64,000 nt of DNA. Source: Paenibacillus xylanexedens. GTDB lineage: Bacteria; Bacillota; Bacilli; Paenibacillales; Paenibacillaceae. The DNA lies in NCBI RefSeq assembly GCF_017874615.1, contig NZ_JAGIKV010000001.1, positions 310,001 to 374,000 of the forward strand, read 5' to 3'. Under the pieces are notes generated by a model, which was not told where the DNA came from, made no database searches, and saw nothing but the letters and a program-made list of their open reading frames with translations. Below, piece after piece: positions 7,796 through 15,659 of the stretch (its first letter is position 1; each line of letters opens with the position of its first letter). The position numbers were made by a program, and so were the translations under genes.

Positions 7796-8770
7796 CAATA
7801 ATTCCTCCTCAAATATATGCTGATTATGATTATGATAATCATTATCAATATATAAGGAAGTTAGATCCTGTACAATGCCTAATCGTGCCACAGTCGATGG
7901 TACATTAGGACTTTCATGCTGCTTTCGATAACGAATAGGTGCAATCCCCATATATTTTTTAAATATTTTAGCAAGATAATAACCATCCGGATAACCAACA
8001 GCCTTGGCAATTTCCTGTAAAGTAGCATCTGTAGTAAGCAGCAGTTCCTTCGCTTTGTTCATTCGATTTTGAATGACAAAATCAATCGGACTACAACCAG
8101 TCTGGCGTTTGAATAGCCTTGATAAATGACGTGGACTGCTGTCCATAAGCTCTGCTAACAAGTCCATTGTAATGGGTTCAGCATAGTGTTCCTGCATATA
8201 GTATTTCATTTGCGCTACCAGATCTGGCTTTATTGTTGGCACGCGCCCATTGTGGATTTGCCATAACAACTCGTATACAAATTGATAAAATAATGACTTT
8301 ACATGGAACTGTTCCAGTGCCTCTTGCTCTTCCCAAGCTGTCATCATGTATTGTACTTTGCTTAACAAGGAAACAGGCTGATCAGGTGCAAAGCCGTATT
8401 GAAGCTTGAAGGGATTACGGTGCTCCATCAAGGCCAGAATATCCTGACGCTCAGGTAGCGGGATGATGGCTTTGTAATAAATCATATAATATTCAAGGTC
8501 CTCTTCAACAGGCAAAATGTTCAGGCAACAGCCCTTCCCACCATGCAAAACATGGAATCGTGAGACCTGATGATCTTTTCCATCCAACCGTATAACAGCA
8601 TTGCCACGCACCGTGTATAAGAAACAGCTCGCAGGGAATCGATAGGAGTGAAGTCCCTCCTTCCTTTGCATAGTTATATGGCGAATATCCATTATTTTAA
8701 TAGATGCCTTGTTCCATAATAAAAGATTTTCATTGAAATGTAAGATGGCTTCCCAGCTCCTTAAAATCAT
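6800..8770 (-). CDS. AraC-family regulator reading in frame into a siderophore-binding lipoprotein (656 codons)
   Basis: One uninterrupted frame. Residues about 20-165 are an AraC-type cupin sensing region (DIRHITMQRKEG, FLYTVRGNAVIRLDGK); about 185-284 carry the two AraC helix-turn-helices (ITMDLLAELMDSSPRHLSRLFKRQTGCSP and TLQEIAKAVGYPDGYYLAKIFKKYMG). The regulator homology ends near residue 284. About 41 codons then translate what looks like the intergenic region, including a Fur box, and the frame runs on at codon 326 into a full lipoprotein signal and FepB/FhuD-like domain. A lost stop codon is the likely cause. ATG 8770 lacks a good ribosome site, so the true N-terminus is uncertain. 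Confidence 0.7.
   Translation of the reverse strand: MILRSWEAILHFNENLLLWNKASIKIMDIRHITMQRKEGLHSYRFPASCFLYTVRGNAVIRLDGKDHQVSRFHVLHGGKGCCLNILPVEEDLEYYMIYYKAIIPLPERQDILALMEHRNPFKLQYGFAPDQPVSLLSKVQYMMTAWEEQEALEQFHVKSLFYQFVYELLWQIHNGRVPTIKPDLVAQMKYYMQEHYAEPITMDLLAELMDSSPRHLSRLFKRQTGCSPIDFVIQNRMNKAKELLLTTDATLQEIAKAVGYPDGYYLAKIFKKYMGIAPIRYRKQHESPNVPSTVARLGIVQDLTSLYIDNDYHNHNQHIFEEELLMYRSRKTPLAITLLLCLTLLLSACSTGGVGSPAANEGSQKPTNQVAANNANHTDTQSQMKTVTTLKGDIEVPVNPQRVVVLYLMGDLLALGVNPVGISSVEEGAAFASELEGATSLGAFNPDPEAVTALNPDLIIVTNEEIYEGLKMIAPTVYIPYDLPVEERMNLLGEILGKEGQAQEMLDNLHKKVEQSKEKLEQAGILDKTVTIMESNKGSMAVMTGLGYGRGSQIIYQYLGMKAPEVLQREIENARNDATSKDVSYEVLPEYVGDYIFRSSFEGMVDLSDNSIWNNIPAVKEGRLIDMSFGLFFYNDIYSLDKQLDFIVDNLLKTAE
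7828..7875 (-). promoter_or_regulatory. Fur-controlled promoter of the siderophore lipoprotein
   Basis: On the minus strand TTGTAC (7870-7875), a 17-bp spacer and TATATT (7847-7852) form a near-consensus promoter. The 19-bp GATAATGATTATCATAATC (7828-7846) follows directly and differs from the classical Fur box by one base. The site lies inside the AraC/lipoprotein open frame. Confidence 0.85.
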
Positions 8771-8813
8771 TGGTCATATATAGTCAACAGAGAGTCAACT
8801 TGCATGCAAAATA

Positions 8814-8850
8814 GGGGCCGGATCACCCACTAACGTGAGTACCCGACCCC
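8814..8850. terminator. possible bidirectional hairpin between divergent genes
   Basis: GGGGCCGG...CCCGACCCC arms form an imperfect hairpin around CTAACGTGAG. The T-tracts are weak, so terminator function is uncertain. It lies between the AraC and kinase-like genes, which diverge. Confidence 0.35.
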
Positions 8851-8991
8851 TTGCTTTGATATACATATCGATATACAGACCTTAATCAACACTTTAACAG
8901 ATCGAAAAGAAACAGTCTATATTTTTGGGAAAATGTTCTATATATTTAGGTTGCTGGCCGGCAAAATACAGTTGAAACGGAGCTTAAGTCG

Positions 8992-9963
8992 ATGATGTCC
9001 AACAACCATCTTACTCGTGAAGAATTACAGGATTATGTGCAACATGTATTTGGCGCCAGTTACCTCATAACGCAGAGCGCAAGAATACATGGAGGTGCAC
9101 AAAAAGTCATTTACAAAATTGACTGCACGAATGGTTTCACTTGTATGCTGTATGTTTGGGATATTTCCAGCAACTATTTTCAAGAAGAGATCTTGAATGA
9201 ACCCACTTTCCACAGTTCCTATGGCAGCGAACTTTTCTCTTTGAATACTCGCTTTCTCGCTCAACATGGAATTCGAACACCAATCTTGTATGATCTAAAT
9301 AACGATAGAGACCGGCACTCTTATGATTTTGCTCTTGTTGAGTATGTGGATGGACAGAAAGCCGAAGCGTATTTCCAGCATAAAAATCACAAAGATCGGG
9401 ATGAGTTGTTTCAACGGATCAGGGATATGTTGTCTAATATGCATGGAATCCAAAGAAACGTTTATGGAAACGCCAACGATAACAGCAAAAAGGCTGGGCC
9501 TTGCTACCAAGTTCAACGGTTGGATGCCGAAACAGCCTTATCCTATGCATCCAAACACATGAAAGATATAAGGAAAAATGACAAAAGGTTGCTTGAGAAA
9601 CTTTGCGAATTGGAAGCAGCAATTCAACCTAGAGATCTCTATAATTTCATTCATGGAGAGTTAGGTCCGGATCATATATGGATAGATCATGCTATGCAAC
9701 CATGCCTTATTGATATTGAGGGCGCAGGATTCTTCGATCTCGAACATGAGCATAGCTTTCTGGAGTTTCGATTTGGAGACTTTTATCATTACTTAAAAAA
9801 TAACGATCTTGACCCGGAGCGGATGACATTTTATCGATTTTGCCATCATTTGTCCTTGATATCAGGAGGACTGAAACTGCTTCACAGACAATTCCCCGAT
9901 CAACAATTCGCTAGGGGGCTCGCGGAGTATCATGCCAGATGTGTAGTTCAGATGCTTTCATGA
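8992..9963 (+). CDS. aminoglycoside phosphotransferase-like kinase
   Basis: 323 residues; ATG 8992 (or 8995) follows CGGAG with 9-base spacing. The fold markers of APH/choline-kinase-like enzymes are present: a GGAQKVIYKID glycine-rich region near residue 34, FALVEYVDGQKAEAYF, and the catalytic-loop segment FIHGELGPDHIWID followed by LIDIEGAGF. In the canonical loop HGDxxxxN the Asp and Asn are catalytic; here Glu and His take those places, and IEG replaces the metal-binding DFG-like Asp-Phe/Trp-Gly. It may phosphorylate a small molecule in an altered way or be a non-kinase relative. The ankyrin gene follows after 32 bp. Confidence 0.7.
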   Translation: MMSNNHLTREELQDYVQHVFGASYLITQSARIHGGAQKVIYKIDCTNGFTCMLYVWDISSNYFQEEILNEPTFHSSYGSELFSLNTRFLAQHGIRTPILYDLNNDRDRHSYDFALVEYVDGQKAEAYFQHKNHKDRDELFQRIRDMLSNMHGIQRNVYGNANDNSKKAGPCYQVQRLDAETALSYASKHMKDIRKNDKRLLEKLCELEAAIQPRDLYNFIHGELGPDHIWIDHAMQPCLIDIEGAGFFDLEHEHSFLEFRFGDFYHYLKNNDLDPERMTFYRFCHHLSLISGGLKLLHRQFPDQQFARGLAEYHARCVVQMLS

Positions 9964-9995
9964 ATATGGATATAAGCCTGGAAGGAGATTTGAGC

Positions 9996-10790
9996 ATGGA
10001 GTTTATTCACGAAGATGAAAAACTTGCAGTGAGCGTTATTCAAGCCATTCACACTGGAGATATTCCAACGTTAGAGCAACTGCTGGCAGAGAATCCGGGA
10101 TTGGCAAACATAAGAATATTGGAAAGAAAGCCTGACAACGTAGATGCAGACTCCAGTATCTCTCGAACGCTGCTGCACGTGGTGACGGATTGGCCGGGGC
10201 ACTTCCCTAATGGAGCGGATGCCGTGCGAGTATTGACCAAGTTCGGTGCGGAAGTGAACGCTCCTTTTGTCGGTCCAAACATCGAGACACCTTTGCATTG
10301 GGCTGCAAGCTCCAATGATGTTCAAGTGCTTGATGCCCTTCTTGATGCTGGCGCAGACATTGAAGCGCCTGGGGCGGTGATCGCCGGTGGCACGCCGCTG
10401 GATGATGCTATTGCTTTTGCACAATGGAATGCAGCACGGCGCTTGGTTGAGCGTGGCGCGATCTTTGCCCTTTGGCATGCGGCTGCCCTTGGAGATATTC
10501 ACGCTATACAAGAACATTTTAAAGTAGCCAAACTCCCGGAACGTTATCCTTGGGGAACAAGCACCTCCCCTTCTCCTCCCGATGCAGTAAGCGTTGCCTT
10601 CTGGTGTGCTTGCCATGGAGGTCAAAGAGAAACAGCCGAATACTTGCTTGACCAAGGCGCCGAACTGAACTGGATAGCCAGCTGGGATGGAATGACTCCA
10701 CTGGACACAGCAAAACGTAATTTTTCATCCGAACTGATCCCGTGGCTTGAAAGTCAAGGTGCCAAATCCGCTAGCGAGATTCACAGGTAG
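9996..10790 (+). CDS. ankyrin-repeat protein
   Basis: 264 residues from ATG 9996 behind GAAGGAG; an in-frame upstream stretch overlaps the preceding gene and is not needed. Ankyrin signatures are visible: SRTLLHVVTDWPGHFPNGADAVRVLTKFGAEVNAP, TPLHWAASSNDVQVLDALLDAGADIEAPG, TPLDDAIAFAQWNAARRLVERGA and AFWCACHGGQRETAEYLLDQGAELN. It is soluble and has no signal peptide, so it is probably a cytoplasmic protein-binding protein. It is likely cotranscribed with the kinase-like gene upstream. A specific role cannot be inferred. Confidence 0.85.
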   Translation: MEFIHEDEKLAVSVIQAIHTGDIPTLEQLLAENPGLANIRILERKPDNVDADSSISRTLLHVVTDWPGHFPNGADAVRVLTKFGAEVNAPFVGPNIETPLHWAASSNDVQVLDALLDAGADIEAPGAVIAGGTPLDDAIAFAQWNAARRLVERGAIFALWHAAALGDIHAIQEHFKVAKLPERYPWGTSTSPSPPDAVSVAFWCACHGGQRETAEYLLDQGAELNWIASWDGMTPLDTAKRNFSSELIPWLESQGAKSASEIHR

Positions 10791-10821
10791 ATGAATAGCT
10801 AGCATGGAATTGCCAATCGCC

Positions 10822-10875
10822 AGTGGCTGCGAATACAGTTATGAGGAGAATCCGGTGGCTACTGGGGAAGTGTAG
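10822..10875 (+). pseudogene. second decayed copy of the sulfurtransferase 3' end
   Basis: About 50 bp matching the last codons of the intact gene near 3885-3925. TATGAGGAGAATCCGGTGGCTAC is present (one difference over the shared block) and the copy ends in GAAGTGTAG. It is shorter and more diverged upstream than the copy at 5938-6082. A strong hairpin containing the same ACATCGC/GCGATGT core as the intact gene's terminator follows. Confidence 0.7.
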
Positions 10876-10892
10876 AAGACTCCAACAAATAT

Positions 10893-10941
10893 ACACAACG
10901 AAAAGTACATCGCCACTTGAGCGATGTACTTTTCGTTGTGT
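10893..10941. terminator. strong bidirectional terminator
   Basis: A perfect 21-bp stem from ACACAACGAAAAGTACATCGC to its complement with a 7-base loop. It separates the plus-strand ankyrin block from the minus-strand oxidoreductase. Its core resembles the intact sulfurtransferase terminator. Confidence 0.75.
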
Positions 10942-10948
10942 GGTGATT

Positions 10949-11986
10949 CTAAAACCGTGAGAGGCGACAAGGGTCTAATTCATATCTTGATTTGCCATCA
11001 ATAATTTCACTTGCAGCCAGATTCGCAATCAGCGGCGCCAGCGTAATTGCAGAATGCATTAGCGTCAGATAAAGTCCATTCATGTGATCATGGAAGCCCA
11101 CAATCGGATAACCGTCTTCAGGCATGGGTCTCCATCCAACTTTTATGCTCTCCAGTTCCAGTTGATTACCGTGCTTGAGACTGCGACGCAATGTGTCGTA
11201 AGCTCGCTTACCGACTGCCTGTGGTCCGTTTGCCTCCGACTCGTCGATATAATCTTCCGCAGCCAGCAGCGTATAATCTGTCAGTTGACGCGCTTCAAAT
11301 TGCGCATTGGAGATTAATGTGTGTATCAGTTTATTAGCAGTTTTCATCCGAATCAGAATCGATGGTGACGAAGTTATCGGCACGTGACAACCTAACGGGT
11401 TACAAAGTTCGGGTGTACCTGTTCCTGCGGCCAATACCATAACATCCGACTCCACAAAACCCTTGGATGTATGAACACCAACCAGACGGGAACCCTCTTG
11501 CTTCAGCTGTGTAACGTTGGTGTCGAACTGAATCTTTGCTCCGTACTCTTGCGCTTTGCTCAACAACAGCTCCGTTAGCGCTATAGGGTCCACCGCACCT
11601 TCTTCGCTGACAAACATGGCTTCATCCGGATATTCCTTCAGATTGGGCTCCAATGCCTCAAGCTGCTCCCGGTTTAATTTTTGAAAGTGTTGATCCCTTA
11701 GAGGCGGAGTGTCCCAAGTTAGCGCACCATGCCAATGAATGTTCAGTTCGGACAACTCTTGCTGAAGGGTGTGATATTCTTCCACAGATGCATCGTACAA
11801 ATGCCAGTATTCAGGAGCCACTCTATGCGTCGTATGTATCCAGGCAAATGACTTTTCCGTGACTTCACGCGCCGCGGCTGAGTGCCGTTCAATAACAGTT
11901 ACATCTTGATTTCGTTTGGCTAGATGATAGGCCATACACGCCCCAACAATCCCTGCACCAATAATCACAATTTTTTGTTTATTCAA
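10949..11986 (-). CDS. FAD-dependent amino-acid-oxidase-like oxidoreductase (DAO family)
   Basis: 345 residues from TTG 11986 behind GGGAGAG. The N-terminal Rossmann motif VIIGAGIVGACMAYHLAKRNQDVTVIER binds FAD. The DAO-family segments VSEEGAVDPIALTELLLSKAQEYGAKIQFDTNV, VMVLAAGTGTPEL and the closing GWRPMPEDGYPIVGF are present. Relatives oxidise glycine, sarcosine or D-amino acids; the substrate is not predictable. The HxlR regulator lies 21 bp upstream on the same strand, so the two may be one operon. Confidence 0.85.
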   Translation of the reverse strand: MNKQKIVIIGAGIVGACMAYHLAKRNQDVTVIERHSAAAREVTEKSFAWIHTTHRVAPEYWHLYDASVEEYHTLQQELSELNIHWHGALTWDTPPLRDQHFQKLNREQLEALEPNLKEYPDEAMFVSEEGAVDPIALTELLLSKAQEYGAKIQFDTNVTQLKQEGSRLVGVHTSKGFVESDVMVLAAGTGTPELCNPLGCHVPITSSPSILIRMKTANKLIHTLISNAQFEARQLTDYTLLAAEDYIDESEANGPQAVGKRAYDTLRRSLKHGNQLELESIKVGWRPMPEDGYPIVGFHDHMNGLYLTLMHSAITLAPLIANLAASEIIDGKSRYELDPCRLSRF

Positions 11987-12007
11987 AACTAACTCTCCCT
12001 TGTCACC

Positions 12008-12394
12008 CTATCCCCCCAAGGAATCGATTCTCCGTGGTTCGGATGGGTGTGCTCCTTTTTCGTCTTCTTCGCTGTACAGCTTCTCCATATGCTGCATATG
12101 GCCGGCTCCCCAGTCGCTCATTGTCTGGAGCACAGGTTTCATGAGCTGTCCGTACTCCGTAATCGAGTATTCGACCTTAGGCGGAATTTGAGCATATACT
12201 TCGCGATGCACAATATCGTGATACTCCAGTTCTTTTAACTGCTGGGTCAGCATTTTTTTTGAAATATCTGGAATGGCTTTTTGTAATTCGCTGAACCGCA
12301 TTGTACCGTTGCTCAGCAGTCGTAGAAGAATCAAAGATTTCCATTTACCCGTAAGGATATCCAAGGCCGTTCCGAATTTGCAATATACCGTCAT
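12008..12394 (-). CDS. HxlR/YodB-family winged-helix regulator
   Basis: 128 residues from ATG 12394 (GTGAGGA upstream). It has the HxlR winged-helix pattern: CKFGTALDILTGKWKSLILLRLLSNGTMRFSELQKAIPDISKKMLTQQLKELE, with EYSITEYGQLMKPVLQTMSDWG following. Cys5 is in the position of the redox-sensing N-terminal cysteine of YodB-type repressors, which answer to quinones, diamide or hypochlorite. It diverges from the DoxX-like gene, whose family is often controlled by such regulators. A GC-centred palindrome at 12417-12428 lies just upstream. Confidence 0.88.
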   Translation of the reverse strand: MTVYCKFGTALDILTGKWKSLILLRLLSNGTMRFSELQKAIPDISKKMLTQQLKELEYHDIVHREVYAQIPPKVEYSITEYGQLMKPVLQTMSDWGAGHMQHMEKLYSEEDEKGAHPSEPRRIDSLGG

Positions 12395-12416
12395 TCTTAT
12401 TCCTCACTTTCTGACC

Positions 12417-12428
12417 ATACCCGGGTAT
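12417..12428. promoter_or_regulatory. palindrome, possible HxlR operator
   Basis: ATACCCGGGTAT is a perfect 12-bp palindrome 22 bp upstream of the HxlR start, in the divergent region shared with the DoxX gene. An autoregulatory operator is an inference from its position. Confidence 0.4.
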
Positions 12429-12534
12429 ACTTTTGGTTACCTGGTTAGGTTTAAGTGCCTACTTCCAGATTGGGCCTTCTCACTTTAGTATAGAGGCAGA
12501 TATTAAAATCGAGCAAGTGAGGGGATAAGAAAAG

Positions 12535-12889
12535 ATGAATGTAACGTTATGGATCGTGCAAATCATATTGGCCCTAGGTTTCATATATTCAGGATGGATG
12601 AAAACCATTCGTATCGAGTCGTCAAAAAAGACCTGGGCCTGGGTCAATGATGTGCCAAAAAGTCTAGTTATTTTGATCGGAATCGCGGAGCTACTCGGAG
12701 CGCTGGGCCTTGTTTTGCCTTGGGCGCTGAACATCACTCCGGTGCTTACACCTATCGCCGCAATCGCTTTGGCTACGGTCACCCTGTTCGGGATGCTGTT
12801 TCATGTTTGGCGTAAAGAGTACCGGGAGCTCGGCGTAAATATCTTTTTTTATAGTTCTGGCATTGATCGTAGCCTTTGGAAGACTGTAA
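12535..12889 (+). pseudogene. DoxX-family membrane protein, frameshifted in a T7 tract
   Basis: ATG 12535 follows a GGGG-type ribosome site. The first ~104 codons are a normal four-helix DoxX protein (IILALGFIYSGWMK, AELLGALGLVLPWAL, AAIALATVTLFGMLFHVWRKEYRELGVNIFF). At 12844-12850 there are seven Ts. Removing one T restores the expected last helix IVLALIVAFGRL and a stop at 12887-12889, giving 117 residues, the family size. As read, the frame instead runs on into unrelated residues up to about 13086. This is a true frameshift or a base-calling error. Confidence 0.75.
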
Positions 12890-12939
12890 AGGAAACGGTG
12901 AAGTACAAATCCAAAAAAAACTCAAAAGTGGATGGACAG

Positions 12940-13109
12940 GTGATGAGAGTGGGGATTCTGTTTTTGAAGGTCCTATCTGGGATAACCTCCCTGCTGTCCA
13001 GAATAATCACGTTTATCGCGAGGAAAGCCGTGGCTTCGTGTTTAGTGACCCAATTTCGTTGGAAGCCCAACTTAAATTTGTGGTAGACACCCTAACCAAA
13101 ACGGAGTGA
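12940..13109 (+). pseudogene. C-terminal remnant of a siderophore-binding protein
   Basis: In one frame the segment ending at TGA 13107-13109 reads DSVFEGPIWDNLPAVQNNHVY and later FSDPISLEAQLKFVVDTLTK. That is the usual tail of FepB/FhuD-type binding proteins (IWxxLPAVKNxxVY...). Nothing upstream encodes the rest of such a protein, so about 85% of the gene is missing. It differs from the tails of the three intact binding proteins in the window, so it is not a recent copy of any of them. Confidence 0.7.
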
Positions 13110-13137
13110 AATTGAGTAGACCACGGTATGTACGAGG

Positions 13138-13170
13138 CGAGGAGCAATCCTCGTCTTTTTATGTTTTTGT
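13138..13170 (+). terminator. terminator after the binding-protein remnant
   Basis: CGAGGA-GCAA-TCCTCG stem-loop followed by TCTTTTTATGTTTTTG. Confidence 0.75.
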
Positions 13171-13218
13171 ATAGTCCTTATCTTTCATTTGAAGAGAGTT
13201 TGAAAACAAAAGCACACA

Positions 13219-13265
13219 CATAAACAGGGACCTCTCACCATGAACGCAAGGGGCCCCTGTTTATG
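13219..13265 (-). terminator. hairpin after the collagen-like gene
   Basis: ATAAACAGGG and CCCTGTTTAT are 10-bp arms around a 25-base loop, 26 bp past the stop of the collagen-like gene. The stem is strong but a T-tract is lacking. Confidence 0.6.
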
Positions 13266-13290
13266 AACTTGTGATATAGCTGATTTTCCG

Positions 13291-14796
13291 TTAAGTGATG
13301 GTAAGGCCGCCGCTTGCATATCCGGCTACGGTTGTAGCCACATCAATTCCGGCTGTTACTGATGCTGAGAACACCATAAGCAGGCGGTCACCGGCAGATA
13401 CCGGAATACTCAGTCCTGTAGTCACCCCGCTGGATATTGTGCCCAGTGCCAAAATGCCGGTCAGTGGAGGAGCTAAGGTTACCAATGCACCCGGTACAGC
13501 TGTAAAGGAGTTATTAGGTGTAGTGGATCGGAATAATTGTGCAGTTAAGGTTACTGTAGATCCAACCAAACTAAGTCCGGCTGTCGTGCTGAAATAAGCT
13601 GCCAGTGAAGTAATCGTTCCTGCACGCGATGCCGAGAAAGCAAAGTTAAGCAATGTGCCTGCAGCGCCTGTGAGATCAATAATTCCTCCGCTAACACTTA
13701 CTCCGGTAGCACTGTTGCCAAAACCAACTAAACTGGAAGTATTCAAAAGTCCACCCAAAACTGTAGTCAAGACAACGGGAAGTCCTGATGCATAAGGAAT
13801 AATTGTTCCAGAACCTGTTGCACCCGTAGCCCCGGTTGTGCCTGGTGCGCCTGGTGCTCCCGTTACTCCGGTTGTCCCTGCTGTGCCTGTCGCTCCTGTT
13901 ACACCCGTTGTACCTGATACGCCTGTCGCTCCGGTTACACCCGTTGTACCTGCTGTGCCTGTTGCTCCCGTTACTCCAGTTGTCCCTGCTGTGCCTGTCG
14001 CTCCCGTTACTCCAGTTGTCCCTGCTGTGCCTGTCGCTCCCGTTACTCCAGTTGTCCCTGCTGTGCCTGTTGCTCCCGTTACTCCCGTTGTACCTGCTGT
14101 GCCTGTCGCTCCTGTTACTCCCGTTGTACCTGCCGTGCCTGTCGCTCCCGTTACTCCAGTTGTCCCTGCTGTGCCTGTCGCTCCTGTTACTCCCGTTGTA
14201 CCTGCCGTGCCTGTTGCTCCGGTTACACCTGTTACACCTGCTGTGCCTGTTGCTCCGGTTACACCTGTTATACCTGCTGTGCCTGTTGCTCCGGTTACAC
14301 CTGTTGTACCTGCTGTGCCTGTCGCTCCTGTTGCTCCGGTTGTACCTGCTGTGCCTGTCGCTCCTGTTGCTCCGGTTGTACCTGCTGTGCCTGTCGCTCC
14401 TGTTGCTCCGGTTGCGCCTGTAGCTCCGTTGATGCTTGGGGTTTCACCCAGCAATTCGGAAGAAACCAAACGATGGGCTGTTACCAATGCGCCTGTGCTG
14501 CTCTTACCCCATACGGATACTTGCACAGGATCATTAACCGTCGCTGTTGTTGTAAAAGTAAACTCGAAGGCATCAAGATTCGCAAAATAGTTGTTGGTTA
14601 CTACTTGATTGGGTGCGACGTCAAAAAACTCACTGACATACAGAACCCTCATTCCACCACTCATGTAATACCCTTGAATTTGTATGGTTGAGGTAGTCAC
14701 ATCACTGCGGTTATCAATTTTGACTGTAACTGTCTGAGTCGGCCTTACACCGCTAACAGCATTATTTTCTATTGGCCCTGTTGATAAAAAGCTCAT
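13291..14796 (-). CDS. BclB-like collagen-repeat exosporium/spore-surface protein
   Basis: 501 residues. The ATG at 14796 follows AAGGAG. Three parts: a head (about 1-122, [12 protein letters not shown]...VRPTQTVTV...[19 protein letters not shown]), a collagen-like stretch of Gly-X-Thr/Val triplets (about 123-330), and a C-terminal trimerising-type domain (about 335-501) like that of BclB glycoproteins ([34 protein letters not shown]). The triplets are almost all [12 protein letters not shown], rich in Thr for glycosylation as in Bacillus exosporium filaments. No signal peptide, as usual for spore-surface collagen proteins. A head-only paralogue lies directly upstream. Confidence 0.85.
   Translation of the reverse strand: MSFLSTGPIENNAVSGVRPTQTVTVKIDNRSDVTTSTIQIQGYYMSGGMRVLYVSEFFDVAPNQVVTNNYFANLDAFEFTFTTTATVNDPVQVSVWGKSSTGALVTAHRLVSSELLGETPSINGATGATGATGATGTAGTTGATGATGTAGTTGATGATGTAGTTGVTGATGTAGITGVTGATGTAGVTGVTGATGTAGTTGVTGATGTAGTTGVTGATGTAGTTGVTGATGTAGTTGVTGATGTAGTTGVTGATGTAGTTGVTGATGTAGTTGVTGATGTAGTTGVTGATGVSGTTGVTGATGTAGTTGVTGAPGAPGTTGATGATGSGTIIPYASGLPVVLTTVLGGLLNTSSLVGFGNSATGVSVSGGIIDLTGAAGTLLNFAFSASRAGTITSLAAYFSTTAGLSLVGSTVTLTAQLFRSTTPNNSFTAVPGALVTLAPPLTGILALGTISSGVTTGLSIPVSAGDRLLMVFSASVTAGIDVATTVAGYASGGLTIT
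13830..14425 (-). repeat. 36-bp tandem repeat array coding collagen triplets
   Basis: About fifteen 36-bp units, each encoding four triplets (consensus [12 protein letters not shown]), with many units nearly identical. Arrays of this kind change length by slippage or recombination. They sit inside the collagen-like gene and are not CRISPR repeats, because there are no unique spacers. Confidence 0.85.
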
Positions 14797-14829
14797 CGCT
14801 ACATCTCCTTTTTGAGTAGATTTTATCTT

Positions 14830-15189
14830 TTAGCTGTTATTAACTGTTTGTTCGTGCTCCACCACCCGGTGTGCATCAACCAATTGTCCAGAGGCTTGTT
14901 TGCCCCACACTGAAATCTCTACTTCCTCCACGCCTTCCACATCTGTTCCAAAAACAAACTCAAAAGCATCTAAATCTGCAAAATAATTTCTGGTCACTGC
15001 TTCATTAGGGGCAATACCGATTACTTCACTCACATACAGCGTTCTTGTTGTGCTTAACACATAACCCTGAATGGATACTGTTACAGAATCCACATCAGCC
15101 CGACTTACCAATCTAATAGTTACCTGTTGTGTCGGTCTAACCCCGGAAACCGGATTGTTTTCAATCGGTCCAGTTGACAAAATAGCCAT
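14830..15189 (-). CDS. small paralogue of the collagen-protein head domain
   Basis: 119 residues from ATG 15189 (AGGTGGG about 10 bases upstream; ATG 15198 is too close to it). It matches the first ~120 residues of the collagen-like protein downstream in order and spacing: [73 protein letters not shown]. It stops where the collagen repeats would start. The gap to the next gene is only 33 bp, so the two are probably coexpressed. It may be an anchor or partner for the filament protein; the role is inferred only from homology and position. Confidence 0.8.
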   Translation of the reverse strand: MAILSTGPIENNPVSGVRPTQQVTIRLVSRADVDSVTVSIQGYVLSTTRTLYVSEVIGIAPNEAVTRNYFADLDAFEFVFGTDVEGVEEVEISVWGKQASGQLVDAHRVVEHEQTVNNS

Positions 15190-15659
15190 TTTTCCCATCC
15201 CACCTTTTATGAACCTCTGACTCTAGCAGTATTTGGCATAAGCTCACTAGATAGTAATATTCAAACACTCAATCAACGGTGTGGACAAAACACAGGGGGC
15301 AATCCACCAATATCAATAAACAACAACCTTCTGCGCTTTTTAGCTATACAAAAACTGGAATATGTACAACATGGGGATGAAATTATGCTAGTGCAAGTTG
15401 AACAACAAGTAAGCGAGTATTTTGTTATATAACCAGGATCGATTCCAGAAAAAAACGAAATGACCGCCCCCCCGGTAGATTCCAGGGAAACGGTCACAGC
15501 TTAAGACGTCTTTTTTTCGTATCTAATTCATGGGGCGGGTAAAGCTGCTTGAAAGTGTAGTTTTATAGAATATGAGATCGTATTTTATCATCAAGCCCAA
15601 TGTTAAACACATAGAATAATAATAAACTTCTTCATCTTCTACTAAAAAATAGAAAAAGA

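Noticed and set aside
10071-10655. 194-codon minus-strand frame within the ankyrin gene
   Set aside because: Antisense to clear ankyrin repeats, with no start site.
12876-13109. A 77-codon gene starting at 12876
   Set aside because: The first part overlaps the end of DoxX with no homology; only the binding-protein tail from about 12940 is meaningful.
13830-14425. Regular 36-bp repeats suggesting a CRISPR array
   Set aside because: The units are contiguous, without unique spacers, and code for collagen triplets in frame.
13836-14590. Two plus-strand open frames rich in PVAPVTPVV or LLCLSLLL repeats
   Set aside because: These are antisense readings of the collagen-triplet array, open only because the 36-bp unit lacks stops.
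15273-15497. 74-codon minus-strand open frame upstream of the head-domain gene
   Set aside because: It has no ribosome site and overlaps a hairpin; the Cys/Ser-rich sequence resembles no family.
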